From assembly GCA_002356515.1 (NCBI GenBank), contig AP017605.1, forward strand, positions 7,792,089 to 7,856,088: DNA of 64,000 nt, given 5' to 3'. Below, piece by piece: positions 54,306 through 62,382 of this stretch (within the stretch, counting starts at the first letter, position 1; the number at the start of each line of letters is the position of its first letter). The notes under the pieces are model-generated. The model saw only the letters and a list, made by a program, of their open reading frames with translations. It did not search any database and was not told the DNA's origin. This DNA comes from Mesorhizobium loti. GTDB lineage: Bacteria; Pseudomonadota; Alphaproteobacteria; Rhizobiales; Rhizobiaceae. A program made the position numbers and the translations under genes.

Positions 54306-55484
54306 ATGATCGAATTGCCGTTTGCCCGCGACGAGTACCAGCAGCGGCTTCGCAAGATCCGCGCCGAGATGGCGAAGTGCGGTCTCGAACTCCTTGTCGT
54401 CAACGACGTTGCCAACCAGCACTACATCACCGGCTATGATGGCTGGTCCTTCTACACGCCGCAGGTGGTGCTGGTGCCCCTGGAGGAGGTCGAGCCGGTC
54501 TGGATCGGCCGCGCCATGGATGCCGCCGGCGGTCTGCTGACAGCCTGGATGAAGCCCGAGAACGTCGTTGGCTTCCCGGAGGATCACGTTCAGCGTGCCG
54601 ATCGCCACCCCATGGACTGGATCGCGAACTGGATCGTCGCCAAGGGCTGGGGAAACAGGCATATCGGCATCGAGCTCGAAGCCTATTACTTCTCGCCGAA
54701 GGCTCACGCCCGGCTCGTCGCCGGACTCCCCAACGCGAAATGGCATGACGCCGATCTGCTGGTGAATTGGATCCGCGCGGTCAAATCGGCGCCCGAGATC
54801 GCCTATCTGCGCAAGGCGTCGACCTTGGCCGAAGCGGCGGTGACACGGGCCTTCGAGGTGATCGCGCCCGGCGTGCGCGAGTGCGATGCGATTGCCGCGA
54901 TCCAGGCGGCACAGATCGCCGGCAGCCCGGATTTCGCCGGTGACATCACGGCGCTCCCGCCGACCATCCTCGGCGGTGAGAATGCGTCGGCCCCGCACAT
55001 CATGTGGAGCGACAGGCGGTTTGGAGAGAACGAGACGATTGCGCTGGAACTTGCCGGGGTCTGCCGCCGCTATGCTGCCGGGCTGGCCAGAACGATGCAG
55101 CTCGGCAAGACGCCGACGCGTGTCGCGGATACGGCAAAGGCCGTGATCGAGGGCATGGACGCGGTGCTCGATGCAGTGAGGCCGGGAACGACGGCCGAAG
55201 CGGTCGAAGGCGCATGGCGCAAGGTCATCCAGCGCTACGGGCTGAAGAAGGAGTCGCGTATCGGCTATTCCATCGGCGTCGCCTATCCGCCTGATTGGGG
55301 CGAACACACGATCAGTCTGCGGCCCGGCGACAAGACGGTGCTTCAACCCGGCAACGTCGTCCATTCCATCCTCGGCATGTGGATGGACGGCTGGGGCATC
55401 GAGGTCAGCGAGACCATTTTGGTAACCGAAACCGGTAACGAGACCCTGACGAAGTTCCCGCGAGAGATCCATGTCAAATCCTGA
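54306..55484 (+). CDS. M24 family protein, ectoine hydrolase (DoeA/EutD)-like
   Basis: The 392-residue pita-bread-fold protein is close in layout to ectoine hydrolase DoeA/EutD: 'YITGYDGWSFYTPQ' near residue 45, 'DRHPMDWIANWI', and 'YPPDWGEHTISLRPGDKTVLQPG' near residue 340. In place of the metallopeptidase 'DxG...D' ligands it has 'LELAGVCRRYAAGLARTM', so it is creatinase-like and probably metal-independent. It may open an ectoine-like ring or hydrolyse a related amide. It overlaps the M20 gene by 14 nt. Confidence 0.85.
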   Translation: MIELPFARDEYQQRLRKIRAEMAKCGLELLVVNDVANQHYITGYDGWSFYTPQVVLVPLEEVEPVWIGRAMDAAGGLLTAWMKPENVVGFPEDHVQRADRHPMDWIANWIVAKGWGNRHIGIELEAYYFSPKAHARLVAGLPNAKWHDADLLVNWIRAVKSAPEIAYLRKASTLAEAAVTRAFEVIAPGVRECDAIAAIQAAQIAGSPDFAGDITALPPTILGGENASAPHIMWSDRRFGENETIALELAGVCRRYAAGLARTMQLGKTPTRVADTAKAVIEGMDAVLDAVRPGTTAEAVEGAWRKVIQRYGLKKESRIGYSIGVAYPPDWGEHTISLRPGDKTVLQPGNVVHSILGMWMDGWGIEVSETILVTETGNETLTKFPREIHVKS

Positions 55485-56709
55485 GGGGGCGGCCATGGCA
55501 GGCGGTGCTGAGGTTTCCGACACGGTCAACATCGACGCCGGAATTCTCAACCAGATGATCGAGATACGCCGCCATCTGCACCGCAATCCGGAATTGTCGA
55601 ACAGCGAAGCCAACACGCAGCGCTATCTCAGGCAGATGCTGGCCGGCGAGGGAATAGCCGACATTCGTGACGTCGCGGGCTTTGGCCTGGCCGTCGATAT
55701 TGTCGGCACCGGCAAGCCGTCAAATCGAAAGATTGCCATTCGCGCCGACATCGATGCCTTGCCCATCGAAGAAGAGTCCGGCGTCGATTTTGCGTCGACC
55801 AATCCCGGCGTGATGCATGCCTGCGGTCACGATGCCCACGCATCGATGGGCTTCGCGGTTGCCGCGCATCTGCAGAGATCAAGGGCCGATTTTGGCGGGA
55901 CGGTCCGACTTATCTTCCAGCCGGCCGAAGAGGACTCGCCCTCGGGCGGCAAACGTGTGGTGGAAGACGGGCTGCTCGACGATGTCGACGCCGCGATCTG
56001 CCTTCACGTCGACCCGTATACGCCATCCGGCAAGATCGCGGTCCGTTCGGGGCCCTACACGCTGGCATGCGATACGTTCGATGCCGTCGTCATTGGTGAG
56101 GCGGCGCACGCGGCAAAGCCCTATGAGGGCATCGATGCGATTGTCGTGGCCTGCTCCATGGTCGGCGAGTTGCAGAAGATCGTCTCGCGCGAAATCGACC
56201 CCTACGATCCCCTGGTCATCTCCGTCACCGGCATCAATGGCGGCAGCGCCTACAATGTCATTGCCGGCAAGGTCACCTTGAAAGGCACCATCCGCAGCGG
56301 TAGCGACGCAACCCGCGAGCGGGCCTGGCGGCGCGTTCGTGAAATCCTGGAGGGCATGGCGGCCAGCCACGGCGCCAATGTGGAGCTCGCCATCCACAAG
56401 GGCGAGCCGGGGGTCGTCAACGATGACGAGATGGCGGAGCTGATTGCCGCCAGCGGTAGAGCCTGCATCGGCGCCGACAATGTGCTCAACACACCCGGAT
56501 GGACCATTGCCGACGACTTTGGCTACTACAGCGAGAAGCGCCCATCGGTCTATTTCCGGCTCGGAATCCGCAACGAGGCGGTCGGCTCGGTCTATCCGCT
56601 TCATCATCCCAAATTTCGCGTCGATGAGGCCGCCTTGAAAATTGGCGCGGCCACCCTGGTTGCGGCGGCGACCAGATTTCTGTCGGCGCAGCCGGAAAAT
56701 GCCGACTGA
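55471..56709 (+). CDS. M20 family amidohydrolase/deacetylase
   Basis: The 412-residue enzyme has metal ligands in 'MHACGHDAHASMGFA' (His, Asp region) and 'QPAEEDSPSGGKRVVEDG' (catalytic Glu pair), and 'LHHPKFRVDE' at the end. It belongs to the IAA-amino-acid/N-acyl hydrolase class. Coupled to the DoeA-like gene, it could deacylate N-acetyl-diaminobutyrate or an analogous product, replacing the usual DoeB; this is inference. A 28-bp perfect palindrome follows. Confidence 0.9.
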   Translation: MSNPEGAAMAGGAEVSDTVNIDAGILNQMIEIRRHLHRNPELSNSEANTQRYLRQMLAGEGIADIRDVAGFGLAVDIVGTGKPSNRKIAIRADIDALPIEEESGVDFASTNPGVMHACGHDAHASMGFAVAAHLQRSRADFGGTVRLIFQPAEEDSPSGGKRVVEDGLLDDVDAAICLHVDPYTPSGKIAVRSGPYTLACDTFDAVVIGEAAHAAKPYEGIDAIVVACSMVGELQKIVSREIDPYDPLVISVTGINGGSAYNVIAGKVTLKGTIRSGSDATRERAWRRVREILEGMAASHGANVELAIHKGEPGVVNDDEMAELIAASGRACIGADNVLNTPGWTIADDFGYYSEKRPSVYFRLGIRNEAVGSVYPLHHPKFRVDEAALKIGAATLVAAATRFLSAQPENAD

Positions 56710-56726
56710 TCAAAGCGATGCAAAGC

Positions 56727-56754
56727 CCGGCTCGTGCAAGCTTGCACGAGCCGG
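56727..56754. terminator. Perfect 28-bp palindrome between convergent genes
   Basis: CCGGCTCGTGC and GCACGAGCCGG flank AAGCTT, giving a perfect 11-bp stem in either strand, in the 57-nt gap between the M20 stop and the permease stop. It lacks long T runs but its position suits a bidirectional terminator. Confidence 0.75.
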
Positions 56755-56766
56755 CGAAATGCCTGT

Positions 56767-57522
56767 TCAGTATTTGATGACCCGGCGCTCGACCAGCACC
56801 ACGGCACAGAACAGAACGATCGACAGGCAAGACGACAGTACGATCGCCGCGTAGAGCCGGTCCGATTGGTAGTTGAAACTCGCCTGGATGATCAGCGCGC
56901 CGAGCCCCTTGTCCGAGCCGATCCATTCGCCGACGATGGCGCCGATCACCGCCGTCGCCGAGGCGATGCGGAGAGAGGAGAACAGCATCGGCAGCGCGCG
57001 CGGCAGCCGCAGGCTCCAGAAAATCTCGGAACGCGTCGCCGACAGCACGCGGAACAGTTCGTGCTCGTTGTCGCTGGCCGAGTCCAGGCCGCGGATCATG
57101 TTCACAAGCGTCGGGAAGAAGCAGATCACCGCCGCGATGACGATCTTCGGCGTCATGCCGAGCCCGAAGATCAGGATGATAATCGGCGACAGCGCCAGGA
57201 TCGGAATCGTGTTGAAGAACAGCACGATCGGAAAATAGGTCGCCTGCAGGATGCGGTTGTGCACGAACAGGACGGCCAGCAGCACGGCGGCCAGATTGCC
57301 GATGACGAAGCCGGCCAGCGCCTCGATCAGCGTTGGCCTCAAATTGTCCATGAGCAGCGCGAAATTCTTCTGGAAGACGCCCGATATGGCGGTCGGGGTA
57401 GGCACGATATAGGCCGGCACGCCGAGCAGGGGCAGCAGATATTGCCAGGCGAGAAGCAGTGACGCGGCACCAAGAGCGGGCAGGGCTATTGCCATTTGCG
57501 GCGAGAGCGGCGCCGGCCTCAT
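56767..57522 (-). CDS. ABC transporter permease, SsuC/TauC type
   Basis: The 251-residue permease (ATG 57522, overlapping the ATPase TGA) has six helices and the EAA-like loop 'ELFRVLSATRSEIFWSLRLPRALP'. 'VGEWIGSDKGLGALI' is characteristic of the SsuC/ThiX class. It pairs with the ATPase and the NMT1-like binding protein upstream. Confidence 0.92.
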   Translation of the reverse strand: MRPAPLSPQMAIALPALGAASLLLAWQYLLPLLGVPAYIVPTPTAISGVFQKNFALLMDNLRPTLIEALAGFVIGNLAAVLLAVLFVHNRILQATYFPIVLFFNTIPILALSPIIILIFGLGMTPKIVIAAVICFFPTLVNMIRGLDSASDNEHELFRVLSATRSEIFWSLRLPRALPMLFSSLRIASATAVIGAIVGEWIGSDKGLGALIIQASFNYQSDRLYAAIVLSSCLSIVLFCAVVLVERRVIKY

Positions 57523-58319
57523 GATGCCTGCTCCAGCGCGGTCCGCAGCTCGGCCATGGCCGCGACGATTGCCGGGTCTTCGCGCGAACAGCGGTTGCCG
57601 TCCTGTTTGAGCGGCCGCATGTCCAAATCCTTGACCAGCCGCCCCGGATTGGCGGCGAGAACGATCACCCGCTGGCCGAGATAGGCGGCTTCGGCGATCG
57701 AATGGGTGACGAACAGGATCGTCGTGCCCGTGCGCCGCCACAGATTGAGAAGCTCGTCGTTGAGGCGATCGCGGGTGATTTCGTCGAGCGCCCCGAACGG
57801 TTCGTCCATCAAAAGCAGCTTGGGCTGGCCAAGCAAGGCGCGGGCGATCGCCACACGCTGGCGCTGGCCGCCGGACAGCTGGTGCGGCAGGCGTTCGCCG
57901 AAGCCGGCCAACCCCATCAGCTCCAGCAGCTCCTCGCTGCGGTCTTCGATCTTGCGTGTCAGGCTGCCTTGCCCGACGCCAAGCGGCAAGCGGACATTGT
58001 CGCGCACCGTGCGCCAGGGCAGCAGGGTCGAATCCTGGAAGACGAAGCCGACATCCCTGCGCGAGCGCACCGCATGCGGCGTGTCGCCGAGCACGCTGAT
58101 CGTGCCGCCGAGAGGGTCGAGCAGGTCGGCAACCACGCGCAGCAAGGTCGACTTGCCGCAGCCGGACGGCCCGAGGATCGACAGGAAGGAGCCGGCCTCG
58201 ACGCTGAGGTCGAGGCCGGAAAGCACCTTGACGGCCGCCTGGCGGCCGCCATAGCCGACATCCAGCCTGCTGGCTTCGATCGCGTTCGGTATTAGATCGG
58301 CATCACGTTTATTCGTCAT
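57519..58319 (-). CDS. ABC transporter ATP-binding protein, SsuB/TauB type
   Basis: The 266-residue ATPase has Walker A 'LGPSGCGKSTLLRVVA' (about residue 50), Q-loop 'VFQDSTLLPWRTV', signature 'LSGGQRQRVAIARALL', Walker B 'LLLMDEPFGALDE' and switch 'FVTHSIAEAAYLG'. This set is typical of nitrate/sulfonate/taurine-class importers. It is separated from the binding-protein gene by a TAGAGC repeat. Confidence 0.94.
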   Translation of the reverse strand: MTNKRDADLIPNAIEASRLDVGYGGRQAAVKVLSGLDLSVEAGSFLSILGPSGCGKSTLLRVVADLLDPLGGTISVLGDTPHAVRSRRDVGFVFQDSTLLPWRTVRDNVRLPLGVGQGSLTRKIEDRSEELLELMGLAGFGERLPHQLSGGQRQRVAIARALLGQPKLLLMDEPFGALDEITRDRLNDELLNLWRRTGTTILFVTHSIAEAAYLGQRVIVLAANPGRLVKDLDMRPLKQDGNRCSREDPAIVAAMAELRTALEQAS

Positions 58320-58335
58320 GCCAATCTAATTCTTT

Positions 58336-58390
58336 GCTGGAGCATGATCTTTTCCAAAAACCGGTTCCCACTTTTTGGGATCATGCTCTA
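58336..58390. repeat. TAGAGC-type palindromic repeat after the binding-protein gene
   Basis: AGCATGATC (58341-58349) and GATCATGCT (58379-58387) are outer arms, with CCAAAAA and TTTTTGG as inner arms. This is the common rhizobial repeat. The TAG stop of the binding-protein gene (58388-58390, minus strand) is the first TAG of the element's TAGAGC end. Confidence 0.85.
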
Positions 58391-59434
58391 GGCGGCGGGC
58401 GCGTCGAGCTTCGGCCGGTCGGCAGCCGAGAGTTCGAGGATCTTGGCGGTGTAGACGTCGGCCGCCTTGGGCCGGCCGTTCGGGTATTGGCCGACCTTGT
58501 CGAGCAGCGCCAGCTGTTCTTCGATCGAGGCGGGATCGAACGTGCCCCAGCCGTCCTTGGCCGTCGCGCCGTCGAAGGACAGTTTCAACACGAGGTTGAC
58601 GGTCTTCTCTTCCCAGCCGAGGTCCATTTCGGGATAGGCGGCGACCATCTTCTTCACCGCTTCCTGCGGGTTGGCGTGCACCCAGCCCCAGCCCTTGGCG
58701 ACCGCGCCGATGAATTTGGCCAGCGTGTCCGGATCCTTTTCGATCGCCGCGTCGGTGGCGAAATAGACATCGGCGTAGGAATTCAAGCCGAGGTCGCGCA
58801 CCAGAAGGTCGATACGGTCGTCGCCGACGACGCTCAGCGCCTGCGTGTTGGTGATCCAGCCGCCAATGGCATCCACATCGCCGCGCACCAGCGGTCCCTT
58901 GTCGAAGCCGACATTGATGACGGTGAGGTCGGACGCGCTCATGCCGTTCTTGGCCAGGATCTCGTCCATGACGAAGCGTGCCGTCGGCTGGATGCCGATC
59001 TTCTTGCCCTTGAGGTCGGCCACGCCCTTGATCGGGTTAGAGGCCTTTGAGGTGAGTGCATAGGGGCCGGTGCGGAAGCCGCAGGCGATGATCTTCACCG
59101 GCACGCCGCTGGCGCGCGCGGCAAACAGCTGCGGCGTTTCGGAGAATTGGCCAAGTTGTGCCGCGCCCGAAATCACCGGCGGCACGGTCGAGGCGTTCGG
59201 GCCGCCCGGGCTGAATTCCACCTCGAGCCCGGCATCCTTGAAGTAGCCATTGGCGACGGCGGCGATGTCGCCGATCTGGCCGTTGGACATCAGCCAGTCA
59301 TACTGGATGACGACCTTTCCGGCGGCCTTGGCGCCCGGGGTCAAAACCAGCTGCATTCCGCCCGATGCCACGGCAACAGCGGCCAGACCGGACTTCATGA
59401 AGCCGCGGCGGTTCATGTCGTGATTCCCATTCAT
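58388..59434 (-). CDS. NMT1/SsuA-type ABC substrate-binding protein
   Basis: From ATG 59434 (ribosome-binding site GGAGCG) the product is 348 residues with a Tat-type signal ('MNRRGFMKSGLAAVAVASGG'). The fold is the NMT1/THI5-like binding protein: 'DWLMSNGQIGDIAAVANGYFKDAGLEVEF' (in part), 'GVADLKGKKIGIQP', 'GDVDAIGGWI'. Ligands of this class range from sulfonates to pyrimidine precursors and aromatic acids. The stop codon is supplied by a repeat end. Confidence 0.92.
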   Translation of the reverse strand: MNGNHDMNRRGFMKSGLAAVAVASGGMQLVLTPGAKAAGKVVIQYDWLMSNGQIGDIAAVANGYFKDAGLEVEFSPGGPNASTVPPVISGAAQLGQFSETPQLFAARASGVPVKIIACGFRTGPYALTSKASNPIKGVADLKGKKIGIQPTARFVMDEILAKNGMSASDLTVINVGFDKGPLVRGDVDAIGGWITNTQALSVVGDDRIDLLVRDLGLNSYADVYFATDAAIEKDPDTLAKFIGAVAKGWGWVHANPQEAVKKMVAAYPEMDLGWEEKTVNLVLKLSFDGATAKDGWGTFDPASIEEQLALLDKVGQYPNGRPKAADVYTAKILELSAADRPKLDAPAA

Positions 59435-59500
59435 TTTTCGCTCCTGTTGCAAGACTGTCTCGTCTCTTCATTGCGCGCCGTTCCCTTTGGCGCGGGTGGT

Positions 59501-59944
59501 CTACGGCTGTTCGTCGTGGTAGTCGCCGGGGCCGCCGTCGAGCCAGGCGTAGAGTTCCCAAAGCGTGTCGTCCGGGTCGGTGAAATAGGCGCAGCGCGCG
59601 TTCCAGACATAGTTTTCGGGCGGGGCATAGAACGGCACGCCCTTGGCCGTCAGCTCGGCATGCAGCCGGTCGATCTCGCCGGGCGCGTCGAGCTGGACGG
59701 CGACGCAGACCTTGTGCGCATGGCGCGGCGATCGCAGTTTCGAGACGCCGGTATGCTGGCTGATATGGTCGATCTCCCAAGCGGCCAGCGTCACGCCCTC
59801 GCCATGGAAATCGGCGAAACCCTCGGCGCGGCGGCGCAGGCGAAAGCCGAGCTTGTCGACATAGAACTCTACTGTCCGCTCAATATTCTCGACCAGGAGG
59901 CAGACATCGGAGATGCGGGTAATGCTGGCGACAGCCATGCTCAT
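59501..59944 (-). CDS. VOC family protein
   Basis: The 147-residue protein has 'DVCLLVENIERTVEFYVDKLGFRLRR' as module one start and 'CAYFTDPDDTLWELYAWLDGGPG' as module two end, with the Glu of 'LWELY' as a usual metal ligand. ATG 59944 overlaps the GntR gene's TGA (ATGA). In this operon it may be an isomerase or dioxygenase acting on the imported compound. Confidence 0.87.
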   Translation of the reverse strand: MSMAVASITRISDVCLLVENIERTVEFYVDKLGFRLRRRAEGFADFHGEGVTLAAWEIDHISQHTGVSKLRSPRHAHKVCVAVQLDAPGEIDRLHAELTAKGVPFYAPPENYVWNARCAYFTDPDDTLWELYAWLDGGPGDYHDEQP

Positions 59945-60684
59945 TTCCCTCCTCCCGTGCGTTCGCCGCGCGCGGACGGCAGCTTGACGCCGACACGGTT
60001 GGCCGCGCCGATGATGTGCGCGCGCATCGCGGCCTCGGCTTTTGCCGGGTCGCCGGCGACCAGCGCCTCGTAGATGCGCACATGCTCGCCGACATTGACC
60101 TCAACCAGATCGTGCAAGGGGTTGGTCTGCCGTGCGTAATAGATCGAGCGGCGGATCTGCTCGCAGACGAAGGAAATGAAGGTGTGGATGTAGCTGTTGC
60201 CGGTCGCCCGGGCGATTTCGCGATGAAACAGAAGGTCGGCGTCGATGCTGCCGTCCTCCCAGCGCTCCTCGCCGCTCATCCGGTCGAGCGCGGCCTTGAT
60301 GGCGTCGAGATGCTCCTGCTCGCGCCGTTCGGCGGCGAGGGCCGCGGATTCCGCCTCGAGGATGCAGCGCAGCTCGAACAGCCGCTCCATGTTCTGCCCC
60401 TCTTTCAGGGTCTCGCGGTCGATGCGGATCGCCGCGCGCTGTTCCGGCGCCAGCACGAAGGAGCCGATGCCTTGCCGCGCTTCCACCATGCCGTCGGCGC
60501 GCAATTGCGCAATTGCCTCGCGCACGACGTTGCGGCTGACGCCGAATTTCTCCGAAAGCTGCTGCTCCGTCGGCAAGAGGGCGCCCGGGTTGAGGTCGCC
60601 GGACTCGATCTCGCGGCTGAGGAACGCCGCCACCCGATGCGGCAGCGCCTCGACAGTGCCGATGGCAGCCAGTCTTTGTTTCAT
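59941..60684 (-). CDS. GntR family regulator, FadR/FCD subfamily
   Basis: The 247-residue protein has the winged helix at about residues 15-80 ('LSEKFGVSRNVVREAIAQLRADG') and an FCD domain with Asp/His residues in 'DLLFHREIARATGN', 'GEHVRIYEALVAGD' and 'MRAHIIGAAN'. ATG 60684 overlaps the oxidase gene's stop. It probably represses the operon it sits in; a palindromic site lies upstream of the first gene at 62146. Confidence 0.92.
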   Translation of the reverse strand: MKQRLAAIGTVEALPHRVAAFLSREIESGDLNPGALLPTEQQLSEKFGVSRNVVREAIAQLRADGMVEARQGIGSFVLAPEQRAAIRIDRETLKEGQNMERLFELRCILEAESAALAAERREQEHLDAIKAALDRMSGEERWEDGSIDADLLFHREIARATGNSYIHTFISFVCEQIRRSIYYARQTNPLHDLVEVNVGEHVRIYEALVAGDPAKAEAAMRAHIIGAANRVGVKLPSARGERTGGGK

Positions 60685-62120
60685 GAAAAAGTCTCCGTCG
60701 CGGGAAAGAGGCAGCCGGGGTTCATGCGTCGGTCCGGATCGAGCGCATCCTTGAGCGTGCCGACGAGCCGGCGGTGGACAGCGGACATTCCCGCCCAGTA
60801 GACGCTTTGGCGGGTGCGCCCGATGCCATGCTCGGCGCTGATCGAGCCGCCGAGGGCGTTGGTGATGTCGTACAGCCCGGCGGTGATGGCGGTGCCCCTG
60901 GAGCGCGCGTCGGGCTCTGCCAGGTCGAGCGGCGGCAGGACGTTGAAATGGATGTTGCCGTCGCCAGCGTGCCCATAGGCCTGTGAAATCCAGCCCGGAT
61001 GCTCCAGCGCGATAAAATCGCGAGCCTGGGTGATGAGGGTGGGGATGTCGGAGATACGCACCGAAAGATCGGTGCGCACGTGGTAGCCGCGCTTGGCCTG
61101 GCCCTCGACCAGCCCCTCGCGAATGGCCCAGAACGCCTTGGCCTGTGCGCCGCTCTCGGCCAGAACGGCATCGGTGACCAGTTCTTCTTCCATCGTGCCG
61201 GCAAGGAAATTCACCAGCAGGCTGCGCAAATCGATCGCGGCACTCGACGACAATTCGATCAGCACATGGACAGGGGCCGTGACCGGCGCGACGATGCTCG
61301 GGTCGACGAGACGCGCCAGCTCCATGCATTCCGCGCCGATGATCTCGAAGGCGGATATCAGGTCGGAGCATCCGCGTCGGGCTTGCCTGAACAGAGCGAT
61401 TGCCGCTTCGAATGAAGGGAGCCCCAGATAAGCCGTTTCGACACGGCCGGGTTTCGGAAACAGTTTGACCTCGACGCCGGTGATGATGCCCAGCGTGCCC
61501 TCGGCGCCGATGAAAAGCTGCTTCAGGTCGTAACCACGGTTGTCCTTGCGCAAGCCGGAAAAGCCGTTCCACAACTCGCCGTCCGGCAGCACCACCTCCA
61601 GGCCGACAACGAGGTCGCGGGCCATGCCGTAGCGCAACACGTTGACGCCGCCGGCATTGCTGGCGGCATTGCCGCCGATCTGGCAGCTGCCTTGCGCGCC
61701 AAGCGCCAGCGGAAACAGGCAGTCCTGTTCCTCTGCCGCATCCTTGATGTGCTGCAGGATGCAGCCGGCGTCGGCTTGCACGATGAAATTGTCGGCGTCG
61801 ACGAGGCGGATCCTGTTCAGCCGCTCCAGGCTGATGATCACCGCGCCGCGGGCCGTGCCGATGTCGATCGCACCGGCGACAAGTCCGGTGTTGCCACCTT
61901 GCGGGATCATCGCCAACCCGAGCGAACCGCATAGCCGAACCGCGGCCTGGACCTCGGCGACCGATGCCGGTTTCAGCACGGCAAGGGCGCCGCCGTGATG
62001 ATCGCCGGACCAGTCCACGAGGTATTTCGCCATGTTAGCCGCATCGGCAGCCACACCGTCTTGCCCCAGGAGATGCTCCAGGGCGGCAAGGACGTCAGTC
62101 GAAATGCCGTGAATGGTCAT
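60681..62120 (-). CDS. FAD-binding oxidoreductase, GlcD / D-2-hydroxyacid dehydrogenase type
   Basis: The 479-residue flavoenzyme starts at ATG 62120. PCMH-type FAD-binding motifs are 'IPQGGNTGLVAGA' (about residue 73) and 'GSCQIGGNAASNAGGVNVLRYG' (about residue 140). The C-terminal domain has 'GHAGDGNIHFNV' and 'ISAEHGIGRTRQ', with the His residues of the D-lactate/D-2-hydroxyglutarate/glycolate dehydrogenase family. It oxidises a D-2-hydroxyacid to the keto acid. It is first in the operon with regulator, VOC protein and importer. Confidence 0.93.
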   Translation of the reverse strand: MTIHGISTDVLAALEHLLGQDGVAADAANMAKYLVDWSGDHHGGALAVLKPASVAEVQAAVRLCGSLGLAMIPQGGNTGLVAGAIDIGTARGAVIISLERLNRIRLVDADNFIVQADAGCILQHIKDAAEEQDCLFPLALGAQGSCQIGGNAASNAGGVNVLRYGMARDLVVGLEVVLPDGELWNGFSGLRKDNRGYDLKQLFIGAEGTLGIITGVEVKLFPKPGRVETAYLGLPSFEAAIALFRQARRGCSDLISAFEIIGAECMELARLVDPSIVAPVTAPVHVLIELSSSAAIDLRSLLVNFLAGTMEEELVTDAVLAESGAQAKAFWAIREGLVEGQAKRGYHVRTDLSVRISDIPTLITQARDFIALEHPGWISQAYGHAGDGNIHFNVLPPLDLAEPDARSRGTAITAGLYDITNALGGSISAEHGIGRTRQSVYWAGMSAVHRRLVGTLKDALDPDRRMNPGCLFPATETFS

Positions 62121-62145
62121 TATCGGATCGGTTCTGATGTCGCGG

Positions 62146-62159
62146 TGTATGGTTATACA
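62146..62159. promoter_or_regulatory. Candidate GntR/FadR operator
   Basis: TGTAT-GGTT-ATACA is an inverted repeat with perfect 5-bp arms, 26 nt upstream of the oxidase ATG on the minus strand. FadR/VanR-type regulators often bind TGTATACA-like palindromes, and the operon encodes such a regulator. Binding is inferred. Confidence 0.5.
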
Positions 62160-62382
62160 TATCATCCTACAACTTGATGTGTGTCAACGCCGCTAGGCCG
62201 AACGGCCGTGGACAAAGTCGCTTGCCAGATTGTCGGGATGAGGTCTCGGTCAAGGAAGCGAAGCGACCGGCTGACGGTCTAGGCCCGCCCGGATAGCGCT
62301 CACTCGATCCCGGATTGCTTGCAGTGTGGGGCAGACCTGGTTCGGGAGGTGTTGATGCCAATCAGGTCAGTGCCGGCCCAGC

